Position numbers and translations under genes: made by a program
Origin: Pegea sp. RAD2-039
Taxonomy: Eukaryota > Chordata > Thaliacea > Salpida > Salpidae
DNA length: 64,000 nt
Assembly: GCA_034620365.1 (NCBI GenBank)
Contig: JAQGEQ010000255.1
Span: 1 to 64,000, forward strand
Reading direction: 5' to 3'
In this document: piece by piece, positions 1-12,800 of the stretch
Numbering within the stretch: position 1 is the first letter of the stretch
Layout of the letters: each line of letters starts with the position of its first letter
The notes under the pieces: generated by a model
Databases searched by the model: none
Told to the model about the DNA's origin: nothing
Seen by the model: the letters and a program-made list of their open reading frames with translations, nothing else

Positions 1-1634
1 ATCGTTTCAGTCAATCTACATCTAATGATTTGAAAAGATCTGACTTACTAGATGTAGAAGGGTCTTGTAGATCTTGAACTAATAGGAAGGACCTCTACAG
101 GAGACATCGTTGGTTATTCCGTTTTTCAGGAAAGAAATCTGTAGAGTCAAATCGTTTCAGTCAATCTACATCTAATGATTTGAAAAGATTTGACTTACTG
201 GATGTAGAAGGGTCTTGTAGATCTTGAACTAATAGGAAGGACATCTACAGAAGACATAGTTGGTTATTCCGTTTTTCAGGAAAGAAATCTGTAGATTCAA
301 ATCGTTTCAGTCAATCTACATCTAATGATTTCAAAAGATCTGACTTACTAGATGTAAAAGGGTCTTGTAGATCTTGAACTAATAGGAAGGGCATCTACAG
401 GCGACATCGCTGGATCATCTGTTTTTCAGGAAAGAAATCTGTAGAGTCAAATCGTTTCAGTCAATCTACATCTAATGATTTCAAAAGATCTGACTTACTG
501 GATGTAAAAGGGTCTTGTAGATCTTAAACTAATAGGAAGGACCTCTACAGGAGACATCGCTGGATCATCTGTTTTTCAGGAAAGAAATTTGTAGATTCAA
601 ATCGTTTCAGTCAATCTACATCTAATGATTTGAAAAGATTTGACTTACTGGATGTAGAAGGGTCTTGTAGATCTTGAACTAATAGGAAAGACATCTACAG
701 GAGACATCGCTGGATCATCTGTTTTTCAGGAAAGAAACCTGTAGAGTCAAATCGTTTCAGTCAATCTACATCTAATGATTTGAAAAGATTTGACTTACTA
801 GATGTAGAAGGGTCTTGTAGATCTTGAACTAATAGGAAGGACCTCTACAGGAGACATCGTTGGTTATTCCGTTTTTCAGGAAAGAAACCTGTAGAGTCAA
901 ATCGTTTCAGTCAATCTACATCTAATGATTTGAAAAGATTTGACTTACTAGATGTAAAAGGGTCTTGTAGATCTTGAACTAAGAGGAAGGACATCTACAG
1001 GAGACATCGCTGGATCATCTGTTTTTTAGAAAAGAAATCTGTAGAGTCAAATCGTTTCAGTCAATCTACATCTAATGATTTGAAAAGATTTGACTTACTG
1101 GATGTAAAAGGGTCTTGTAGATCTTGAACTAATAGGAAGGACATCTACAGGCGACATCGCTGGATCATCTGTTTTTCAGGAAAGAAACCTGTAGAGTCAA
1201 ATCGTTTCAGTCAATCTACATCTAATGATTTGAAAAGATTTGACTTACTGGATGTAAAAGGGTCTTGTAGATCTTGAACTAATAGGAAGGACATCTACAG
1301 GAGACATCGCTGGATCATCTGTTTTTCAGGAAAGAAACCTGTAGAGTCAAATCGTTTCAGTCAATCTACATCTAATGATTTGAAAAGATTTGACTTACTG
1401 GATGTAAAAGGGTCTTGTAGATCTTGAACTAATAGGAAGGACCTCTACAGGAGACATCGTTGGTTATTCTGTTTTTCAGGAAAGAAATCTGTAGAGTCAA
1501 ATCGTTTCAGTCAATCTACATCTAATGATTTGAAAAGATTTTTTCTTACTGGATGTAAAAGGGTCTTGTAGATCTTGAACTAATAGGAAGGACCTCTACA
1601 GGAGACATAGTTGTTTTTTCTGTTCTTCAGGAAA
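1..1634. repeat. 150-bp satellite array (10 full copies plus a degraded 11th)
   Basis: A unit of exactly 150 bp repeats head to tail; copies start at 1, 151, 301 and so on to 1351. An 11th copy from 1501 carries a small insertion near 1540 and fades out by about 1634. Copies differ at a limited set of positions. Two forms of one segment (GTTGGTTATTCC in copies 1, 2, 6, 10; GCTGGATCATCT in copies 3, 4, 5, 7, 8, 9) are mixed along the array. Although 150 is a multiple of three, stop codons interrupt the frames and no long ORF exists. The array is cut by the left edge, so its true length is unknown. Confidence 0.97.
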
Positions 1635-3620
1635 TGTAAGAAATTTACTTTATAATCTCCTGAAACCAACTTGATGGACTGTTTTCAGCTGATTGATGAC
1701 GTCATCGTCTACTAGAACAGTTGATACTGTCAGTTTCATTTCAAAGAATTATGTCATGATGAAATCGAATCATAATTTTTGTGATAATAATCTCCAATTG
1801 TTTAAAATAAAAATTTTTAGAAATATATTAAAATTTTGATTATCATTTTCGAATAAACTGATTATTTTGATAATAATAATCATTATCTTATTTTAGTTAT
1901 CAATTTATAATTTGGAGATTTTTTTTTGCTTCGAAACTATTTGGTTCAAATCGGTGGATTGATTTTTTGAAAAATAAAATGAAATTAAACGAATTTTGAA
2001 GGTGGTTATTTGGTTGAAAACAAAATTATTAAGTTGCTTTAAAAGAAAAATTTTAAACAAAAGATTTTGAGACGGATTTAAAAAACCAAAAGTCAATATC
2101 AATCGGAAAAATATGTGCGGGGGGTTCTCTAACATTAAGATGCAACTTTTGCTCTTTACATTAGCCGTACCTTGAAGATCATTACTCATATCTAAATAGG
2201 TTTCCCGGCGTTTGGTAATTTCTTTATGGCTTTCTTAGCTAAAAGTATTAACATTTAACAAATTTATAAGTGAAATCAAATTATGGAACGTACAGAGAAG
2301 CAACCTTCAAGCGCAATTTTTTAAAGCAGAATGAAAATTTATGAGATTCAAGAACTAAAAGTTTTGTTGTTTGAAATTTGTTGTTTTGAAATCTAAGTCT
2401 GTTTGAACTTGAATTTGATCGAAAAAATATTAAATGGCGTCTTAACATACAAATGCAGAGCCCTCAAAATACCGACGCTTCATAAACTTTAAGCCGCTAA
2501 AATGCAACAAAACAGAGATCATAAAAAAGAATTAAAGAGTAGTTGAAAGAGCTGCTAATTAAACTACATTTGTTCAAGGTCATTTATTTGAAGAAAAGAT
2601 TAACAAAAAGCTATTAGTAACAAGCTGAGGTAATTGAAGTTATAATTCACTCTCTTTTTGAAATTTACAAGCAAACTAAAAGGGAATGAGAAGATCACAA
2701 TAAAAGTTGAACTACAAAAGCTCAGCGACAACATTTAGTTTTGACATGGTAAGTTTCACAGAACGAAAATTATGATTTTTATATGCTTATACCAAATCAA
2801 ATCGTCTTCAGGAATCACAAACTTATTAAATTGCATGAAATATAAGAACGTAACGACTATATGTAGCCATGACAAAGTCGCAGATTATTTGAGCTTAAAA
2901 TAATAATATCGCGCTGACTTTATACTTTAAAAACCAGATTAGTGCTCACAACAGAGAAAAGATTGAAAAGAAATTCACTTTCAAATTAATCAATTAAAAA
3001 ACGGCAATTGAATTTAGTAGCAAAAAATAAACTAACTTGTTTCCTTCAAGTTTCATTTCAAGTTTTTCGAAGCCGTTTGTTACCTCACGGAAAGCTTCCC
3101 TTTCCTGCGAAAGAGATAGTTTTGACACGATAATTACCAGTCAAAGGTCATTCATACAAACAGAAGCACGGAAGCTTACGGAGAAAGCTTACACGCCCTT
3201 TCACTAGCAGCTTATCTAAACAAGGCTAGCCCATGCTACTTGTTATGAATTTCAGGCTGAGACTCAAAACAAATGAGAAGAATTATGAGACAGTCTATAT
3301 TTGTTTATCTCAACAATAAACAACTTGAAAACTAAACTAATTATTAAGTACATAGGGTAAAAATGAATAATTAAACTAGAATATATGATGAAGACCGACA
3401 TTGGGTCATTAACCAAAGTGACATTTAGAAATCATAAGTAATAAATGTCATTTGGAATCATCAAAAAGAGAGATCATCAATTCACCAGTTAATAAATGAT
3501 CTCATACACACTTAAATAGTTGCAGAGAATCATTTAATTAACACAACTTAGAAACAAACAAACAAACCAACTTACAAGATTCGTTTCACCCAAATTTAAA
3601 AACTCCCAGTTAGCTGACAG
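1635..3620. other. A+T-rich intergenic DNA
   Basis: I see no gene here. It holds a TGACGTCA palindrome at 1697-1704 just outside the satellite array, and a slightly less A+T-rich patch at about 3040-3240 with no convincing reading frame. A short minus-strand open frame at 1905-2189 has no recognisable domain. Confidence 0.5.
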
Positions 3621-3884
3621 TTATCTACGACGTGATGATGGCTTCATTTCAATATGGTCAAGAGCTCTTCTGAAAGTCATCTGTAACTCAGCTTCATGTC
3701 GAGATATATTGGCGGTAGAAGTAGCTTCGGCGAGAGGGACTAAAGGAATGAGTTGAGAGCAAGTCTCGCTTTTATAGAGAACATTTTTTCTACTGACTTT
3801 TTTTCTTACGAAAGATTGAGACTGGCCCTGAGGCTCTCTCTTAGTTGCTTGAGCCTTTAAAGGAATATCTAGCTTAAGAAACAC
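3621..3884 (-). CDS. Possible C-terminal exon of an unidentified gene
   Basis: An open minus-strand stretch of up to 87 codons lies in a patch that is clearly less A+T-rich than its surroundings. It ends in a serine plus three arginines and a stop. The residue mix (many S, T, E, K and R, no low-complexity run) looks more like real protein than the hydrophobic or K/N/F-rich chance frames elsewhere in this region. The first Met may not be the true start: a splice acceptor could lie just upstream, near 3885-3900. I recognise no domain and found no convincing upstream exon, so this may be a terminal exon, a relic or chance. Confidence 0.35.
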   Translation of the reverse strand: MFLKLDIPLKAQATKREPQGQSQSFVRKKVSRKNVLYKSETCSQLIPLVPLAEATSTANISRHEAELQMTFRRALDHIEMKPSSRRR

Positions 3885-6800
3885 TTATTGAATTGAGATA
3901 ATAATTGGGTGTTTCTTTAATTCAATAAATTCTTATAAACTATTTTCACGATTAAGTTTAAACAGTTCAATCCGTTTGCAAATAAACTATTGATCAATTA
4001 TTAAGTACTTTTTCTCAGAATAAACATAAATAAACGGCTTGCAAAAAATCTAATTAGTTTTTTGATTAGCCCTTAAGTAAGCGTATTCGAGAATTACAAT
4101 CCCTTTTCAAAGTCTAAACAACAACTTAACAGAATAATAAACATTATAAGATATCACACTCAATATACGTTGTTGATGCAAGTTCAGTAGAATTCAAGTA
4201 ATAATTAAGATTAATTTGTTGCTAGTAACTAAAAGGCAGACTTTAATTCTATTGATTGTTAATTAGAAAAAGTAAATATCTAACATAAAAGCGACTAGAT
4301 GTTAATTCAGGTTGAAAGTTGTAATGAATTTCTGTCTCTGCGTCACGTTTAATTCAAAACCATCAATTTCAGTTGTAGCGTAGAAGCAGTCATTAAAGGC
4401 TCTTTTGTTGAAATAAACATTTATTTACGACTTCCAAAATACTTCCTTGCCTTCAAGCAAACTTTTCGAAATAGTTAAAGGTCCTTTATGGATCTACACA
4501 ACAGTAATGATAGTCATTAATTATAAAAAGTAGATTTCATGCAAGTCAACCAGAGTTGAAGCATTCTCTATACCACTGACTGACAAGTTTTAATTATACT
4601 AGAAGTAAACATTTAATGAATATTTTTTCATTCCAGATCAAATCTTTAGTATTTATTTGTCTCCTAATTACATCTAGTCGCACAGATCTGTTTTTCATGA
4701 TATGTGATGCTAAATTTCAAACCTTAGAAAAGTGTTTATCTTTATTCTTTTTTATAAATCAAGTATAAACATTAAATGTTTAGCTTCTACTAATCATACT
4801 TAAAAAATTTGATTAGTTTACACCAATTAGGGTAAATAACACTATAAAAGGGCTGTTTGAAAACATTTTTGAGTTTGTTAAAGTTTGAAAATTGTTTGTT
4901 ATGAATCTGATAACTTTTGACCTTATTTGTACTTTAGTTTACAAAGTAAGTGAAGTTGCCGAGCAACTTTCTTCTTTTTAGACTTTCTGATAAGCGCTTT
5001 GTTCTATGAAAAAATGTTGCCATGAGTTGAAAATTCTACTGAAATTTAAAAACTTCAGCTCAATTATAATGTTATCTCAACCAATTCTCTCTCTTACATT
5101 CATTCTGAATACACTAAATTCATTGCTTATTGCGATAACAAACCTTCTTCACGATTTATCGAATAATTTATTATTCAACAAGAGTGGCCATTCAATCGGC
5201 CACCTAAAAAATTCAGCAGCAACTCACAATCCTTATAACTGGTTTGATTTATTAAAGTTATTACATAAACATTCAACTTTTGAGCATAATGTCCTGTGCT
5301 GGTGCCGGTAGTTTGAGTGTTTAATGTGTTAAAGACCACCAATGAAAATTTTCTTCAGTTGGAGATGAATTTTCATGATAACTCTGTACGTGCACAGTAT
5401 AACAAAACTTGTGTGTGTGTGTTTAATACTAGCTAAGTCTCTTGTTTCTGGTAATAAAAGCATTTCAACTAGGTACTAAATACATGATTAACTTTTAACA
5501 AATTTTTAACAACTTTTTGAGCCGAAAAACATCTTTTTAATTGTTCAAGTTTGGAACTCAAAACAATTTTTGTGAGATAAACTTCTGCGAATTTGTTGCT
5601 TTTGAATTGTTGTGTCAACCTATAACATTTGTGGATGTAATTTCAGATACATGCATCAAACTTAAGTTAACTAAAATGTATTTTATTTACCAAAAACAAT
5701 TGTAAAATGAGTAAGTTAATTATTCTTAAGAAGCAACTAATGATTTAATAACTGTTTTGCTAAGTAGATGTAGCTTTTCTTATGTGTGTACAAAGATGTT
5801 TTGTTAGATTCAATAATTATTCTAGATTTTAAATCATTCTCTGTGAAAAAAAGAATTTTCATCTCAGAAAGCTGGGTTTAGTGAGATGGCAGATGTTTAT
5901 CTGATTTAAGATTTTGATAACTGTTTTTGATAAAAAAAAAATTCAATAAATATTTGAGACAACAGGCTGATACAATAAACTCTCTTCGGCTCGAATGAAT
6001 GATTACTTTTGATAAGAACCTAATAAATTATTTTAAATTTTATGTTTAGATATTTTATACTGAGAAAAAAATTAATCGAATGAATATGAGATCTGATTCT
6101 AGATAGAAAGATGAGTTATCGATAAGGACAAGCACGTGCGGCATGTACGTCATAGCACTCAATTCAACTTAAAATTCAAAACTTTAAATGATTATCTAGA
6201 TCATTGATCAATCTACAATTTTAAACATTTCGATAATTTTCAGAAGATAAAGTAAGTGAGTTCATGGAACTGTGGCGCGCTCTGTTTTTACTATTACCAT
6301 TTATGGTTTAAAATTCATAAGTTACAAAACAAGTTTGTTTGAAAACTAGGCTAGTTGATGTAAAATCTTAAGATATAATCATGTTTTATATCCTGAGGAC
6401 TTATAAAAGTGAAGCTAGCTAAAGGCTTCAAAAAAGGATAGATGATGCTTTAAGCAACTACGAGTCTATTTTTTTATGATTGTGATCTAACGTTATTTTT
6501 AAATTCAACAAAATTTTGAGCGTGGCAAAATGCAGAAGGAAGATCAATATCAAAAAAGTTAAGAAGAATTTCTGAGTTTTCTCAGAATAGCAACTAACTG
6601 TAATCTACAGACTTCTGCATAATTCTTGGTAACTATTACCTATAATTATTCATCAAAATGATTTTTGAAATTAACTGCTCTTGAAAATGAGCGACCAAAA
6701 ACTTTGAATCTGAAAAAATTGTTGCGATAAACAAAAATTTTTGTTTTCTTTAAAGCGATGAAAATAGCTACGATTTACAAAACAAAATAAAAACATTCGC

Positions 6801-9800
6801 TAGGTGACAGCATTGAGTTTTCTATAATAAAATCTTTAAAGCATAATAAACTAAAATTATTATTGTTATAATGTCATTTTCTAAAGGGCATACATAATAA
6901 CATCCAAAAAGTTTACTTTAAGCAGTACTAGATAAGTACATGACTTAAAATAAGGCTATAGAACAAATTTTTCCTGTAAATTGAATGCTAGTCCATATAT
7001 CAAACTAACAATATGTGACTAGCCACAAAATGAATATATATTAGGCTTGAGAAAGAAATCTTGATGATAATGAGAACCTGTAAACAAAAGTTTTTTGGTT
7101 AAAAGTATAATTGTTTTTTAACATTTTAAATTTTGAAATGAAACTATTTTAAATTGTTTGACATGTTTGTAAAGTTTATAAAACAAATAAAAGTTATTCT
7201 ACAAACAAAAATACTTACATTAAAACATGAAAAGCCAACAATAAAAAGTGAGAACTAAAAATTATCAAATATTTATACAAAAACACCACATTTTTATAAA
7301 CTGCTTGGTTGATTGAAAATAAAATAGATAAAAAAGAAAATTCAATTTGTACTCAATAGGTTAAATGTCATTTCGATTGAAACTTATAAGAACTATTAGA
7401 TGGTAACATTTCAAAATAAAGTTCAATTTTGGAAAGTTATAAGTTTACAACTTTTTAAAATCATTTTTGATAAATTCTATTTAACATCTTAACTGTTTCC
7501 ATAAAACAAGTTTTTAAGTTTCAAAGTTGATGGTGAGAAAGTTTCAATCCATTTAAAAAGAGAAATAGAAGGTTTTACACGAATTTAATCTTTTCAGCTT
7601 TTATAAAAAGACTTTTGAAGAGGTTCACAACAAATTAATCATTTATTTCATCTGAAAAAATAAAACATTTATTTGTATGATTATTTCTTATCTTCTATTT
7701 AGAATTTTCAATTCAAGCATTTTAAAAACACTCTTTTCAAAGAATATAAACTGCAGAAACCTTCAAAAAGAAAGAAAAGTTTTCAAATAATTTATACTAC
7801 AAAGAGATAATTAATAAATATTTTTAATAAAAACAAATTTGAAGAATTTTTTGTTTGAAAAAAATAAAATACAAATTAAATGTTAAAAATTGATAAAAAA
7901 AAGTTCTTACAAAAGATTAAACCAAATTTCTTTTAGCAATATTGCTAATAAAACAAAATAAATATAAAATATTTCATTAATTTTTAGTCGTTAACTTCAC
8001 ATAAATGTCAAAATTAACAATGTAATTTAGAGCAATAATTTAGACAAACATAAATAAAATCATTATTTGTAAAATAGTAATTTTTTAAGATTAACAAATA
8101 ATAAGAATAATAAATTTTAGTATAAATTACAATTTTTCAATTACTAAACAATATTTTTAAAAAGTACTCAAAAATTTTTAACAAATAATTTTCGTACTAA
8201 TAATCTTTCATGATAAAATCGAAAGGAAATTAAAATAAATAATCTAAAATATTAGAAAATAAATTCAAATGAATTTGTGTAGTTTTAAAGTATCTAAAAA
8301 TCAAAAATCAATTTTAAACAAAAGAAAACAGATTTAGTTTTAATCAAAAATTCTTTAATTTTAGCTTAATACGTCAATACATGGAAAAACTACTTTAAAA
8401 TAAACAATAAAATGAGAAAAATTGAAAGAAATAAAAACCAATTCAATAAACGACTGAAACGTCTGGAAAACGAAGCTAATGGAGCGTGTGACGGTTGTTG
8501 ATGTTAGAAAGAAGTTCTTTTCAGCAAGCTGACAAAATGTCTAAAAAATATTCTATGATTTGAAAATTAAATAATTTTAAGAATAAAATCATGATGTAAG
8601 TAGCTAGAATTTGTATAAAAATTACGAAATAAAAAACTTTATATGTTTTTGATAACATTGCAAAAAAACAAAGTAATTACGAAACATTAAATTAAAGTAC
8701 CATCGTTTATTTGCTAATTTAAACAAATTACTTAAATACATTTTTAAGAAAAATAAAACTAATGTAGACAATAAAAATTAATAAATGAAACAACGTAGTA
8801 AACCAAAAATAAAATTGTATTTAGAACTCATTTTCCATCGGTTACAAACATACGAAGATTAATTTGTTTGATTATAAAGCAAAAAGAATTAAAAGTTACG
8901 GCCGTATTATTGATAAAACATATTTATTATGTTAAGTAGAAATAGGAGGAATATGTAGCTAATACTAATTTCATTTATTAATTAATTTGATTTTGTAAAA
9001 ATTATTTCATTTGGCCTCAAAAAACTATTTAAAGTTTGCTAATTTAAGATTTTTTAAATTAAATAAGGGGCAAAATAAAAATGCTTGTAGATTCAAACAT
9101 TTCTTAATTTTTAAGTCGTTAAAAATAGTTATAAATATATAAAAACTTTGAAAGCTATAATGTTTATAGAAAAATAAATGGTATGTCAAATGTGTTTTTG
9201 AAGTTAGCCTAAACAGGATTTGTTTCTAACAATAAAGTTTTTGTAAAGTCTTTTCATAAAATTATAATGTAAACAAACATAGAATATAGTGTCAAACAAA
9301 GTCACTAGATAATTATTCGATAAAGATTAATTTTTTTAAATTTGTGATCATAAAAGTTAGTTTATAAGCAACATTAGGACAAAATTTACAATAACAACGA
9401 ATATGCTTTCCGGATTTTATTTTTTTAATTAATGAAAAAGTCTGTTGTTTGAGTTTTTTATCAATGTTTATTAAATTTGATTGAGTAGTAAATTAATTTC
9501 AAAAATTTAAAGTTGTTTTTGATATGTTTAAAAAAGTATTCCAGTATAGGGTATCTCCCGTAGTAAAAATTTATAAACAATGGTTAAAACGATTGTTTTT
9601 TAATAATTACAAAGTAAAACATCATTTTTAATATCTGAGACATATTTATTTCAATTTTTATTTCTACTAGAATGATATTTCTTCAATAATTACGATGAAT
9701 TTTTTCCGAAATAAATGTCTCTATTGTTCTTAGCAACTTATTTTGAAACAACAGGTATTTTTGTTTATTTTTTAGCTCTCGTTAAGAGTTTCTATATAGT

Positions 9801-12800
9801 CTACATATCTACATCAACAGTATTGCTTATTTACATACTTTTAACATTTTAATATTTTAAAGAAAACTGATTATCAAACTGCATTTCTTAGATTTCATTT
9901 ATTTTATTTCTAAAATAATTATTTTTATTACCTGATTTTTTGTGATTAAGCAAAATGTCTAACTTCTTGCTAATAAAAAGATCAAACCTAAAACTTACAA
10001 AATAAAATGTTGTAAGAAAATAAACAGAAGTTTCAAAGATTGTTGAGTTTTAATAATCGTGAATTATTAACTTATGTGAACTAATTTGATCAAAATGATT
10101 GTACAAAATAAAATAATTTGATTTTAATAGTAACAAATGCATGTGTCTGTTATTGTTTATAGAGAGAGATCGAAGAAAATAATCGAAGAAAACAGAAAAT
10201 GAAAACCATTGAAGCATAAAAGATGAAAAAATGATGATTTGTAACTCAAAGTTATTTAAAGGAAACGATAAAGAGAATATTGAATGGCAAAACTAACTTT
10301 TTTTAGTTTCAAACAAACATTTTGCAATCAAAAATTGTTGAAAACTTAATTTCTTATATTTGTTCAAATCATTTCAGACAAAATTCTTTTTTCTCCACTT
10401 CAACCATCAATCTTTATCGAAATCTTTCGACATGCTTGAGTAACTTTTTGGATCTCAGCAAATGTTTCTTCCAACTATAAGTTGGTAAAGTTTTTCAGAC
10501 GAAAAGTTTTAAATAAAACCAATAAAGTTTTCATTTATGATGCATGCCTTTATTTTACAACTGTTTTTATACTTACAGTGCAAACATATTATGAATATAA
10601 TCATTTCTTGAAAAAGATGCTGTTACCATTTGCTTGTTATTCATTTGTTTATTTTATACATGATTGCAAATAACAAAGTATCTTTTACAGACCACATTTG
10701 CATATAAATAAAAGTAAAAAATATCAAATAGCAGAGTTGAACAAAAATATTGTAATGCAAAAGAAACAAGTGACATAAGCATCACATTTAGACTATTTTT
10801 ATTTTTCTTATCCTCAAAAGTTCAGAATAAACAATTTATGTTCCCAACCAGCTTCTAAACTCATTGTAAAGAAGTATTTTAGATTTTGATTTGTAACAAA
10901 ATTTTGATGAAAGATAAAGCTTCCAAAATTGAAATAATTCAGTTGAATCATATTCTTTAATAATTCAATTTTCTTTTAGTCTTGCAATCCAAAAGTTATT
11001 ATTTCGAAAATCATAAAAAAGTATTTTCCAATTGTCATGTCCAAGAAAAAATAATCACACCATCTCATAACAAGATTGTTTATTAAATTTGATAGCAACT
11101 TAGTCAACTTTTCAAGTATTTTCTGAAAAAAACCTGTTAAAACAATAAAAAAAAGAATTACAATTCAAGTTTTGAAGAATATAATAAGAAGAAATCTAAT
11201 CAATAATTAGTTTCATTAGAATATTAAGCTAAAATAGAATCTTTTCTATATTTCATATAAAATACAATCAAATTACTACAACAGCTGCTAAGCATTATTA
11301 ATCATTATTTTATATCACTTTTAATACTACATTATAAACATTTATTTAATTGCAGATCACACTTTACATAGAGCACATTAAAATATGACCACAGAGAACT
11401 ATTAAAGTCTCAAATACCACAATTCAACATCAATAATGTAAAAAAACTGAAGTCGAGGTGAAAGCATAAATACAACAGTTAGGAATACCAACAAATTAAA
11501 GAGATTGTCCGAATTAACAAGTTTAGTTTACATATTTAAGACCTTTGATAATTTTCATTGATGCTTGATCAAATCTAACAGTTAAGATAGTAGTAATGCT
11601 TTTTTATTAATTAAAAACAAATCATCTAAACCTACATCTGACTACTGAGCAGCATCAAATACAAATGCTGATTACTCTAATCATGATTCATTAATACCTC
11701 ATTTTATGTAGCTATAAAATCATTATATAAAATAAAAGACTTTTTATATTTCAATGAGAAATGATGTAACAATGTTTCAGAATAACTATCATAATTTTCA
11801 AGACCATAAAGAAATAGAAATCCTTTCTCATACAAGTCTAAGTGATTAAATGATCTTTTGCAGCTTTGTGGTTTTTGAAAAGGCTCATTGATTTAAAGAA
11901 AGCTTAAAATAAAAGGAAATTAGTTTCTTCTCAAATAGAATTTGTTGAATAAGAAGTCTACAATATCTGGACAATAATTGTTTTCAAAGTTCAATATCAA
12001 CAAGCTCTTTGCAGATGACAATTTCTAAGTTTTTAAAAAAGCTTAAACAGTTTAAAAAACAGCTCAATGTCAAATTTCAGAGGTTCTGAAAATTAGATTA
12101 CTCAAATAGCCTCAACTTTATCAGTTTATATAAACTCTCAAAGGTTTAATATGAATATGATTAAATAAAATAATCAGGTTAAAGCTTTTCTTTCTACAAA
12201 AATTTTTCTAGAAAGAATAATGAGTTCTTTTGAACTAACCCAAAAAATATCAATTGATAAGTAAATAAAAAGAAAGAGATTACAAAACTAATAAAAATAT
12301 CAACAGAGCTTTTAACAGATACAACTACAAAAGACATAAAAATGTAAATCCTCAGGGCAACAGTTCTCAAACTCTGATGAGTTCGGACTCTTGACTACAA
12401 GAACTGAACTTTTAGTCCGAAAAAAAATCCTACTTTTATAGAAATGTTTGAAAAAATTTCAGTTTCTATATATTTTATAGTTTTATACTTCATATAATAT
12501 ATAATTTTTTCAAATATAACCCATACATGTATGTTTAAAAGTTATATATCATATTATTATATATTTATTATTATATATCATATTATTATTATATATTTAC
12601 TATTATATATCATATTTTATTAATCTATAATAATAACAATTTGAAAAAGCTGTTTGCTTTTACTTTATTTTTACGAGATAATATACAGTTGCTGATAAGA
12701 AACAAATAAAAGTAAAAAAAGTTTCAAACACCACATTTCAACAATATCACCAAAACATCAGATTTTGGATGAGAACAGATATCTATCATGGCAATGTGTT

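Noticed and set aside
1..1634. CRISPR array or repetitive protein gene
   Set aside because: The repeats are contiguous 150-bp units without spacers, the genome is eukaryotic, and no frame is open through the array.
10482..10673. Short F/Y/L-rich ORF as a small membrane protein
   Set aside because: The composition is what random very A+T-rich DNA yields. There are no flanking splice or regulatory signals and no known motif. The same applies to 5006-5311, 15303-15545, 17712-17951 and 22082-22291.
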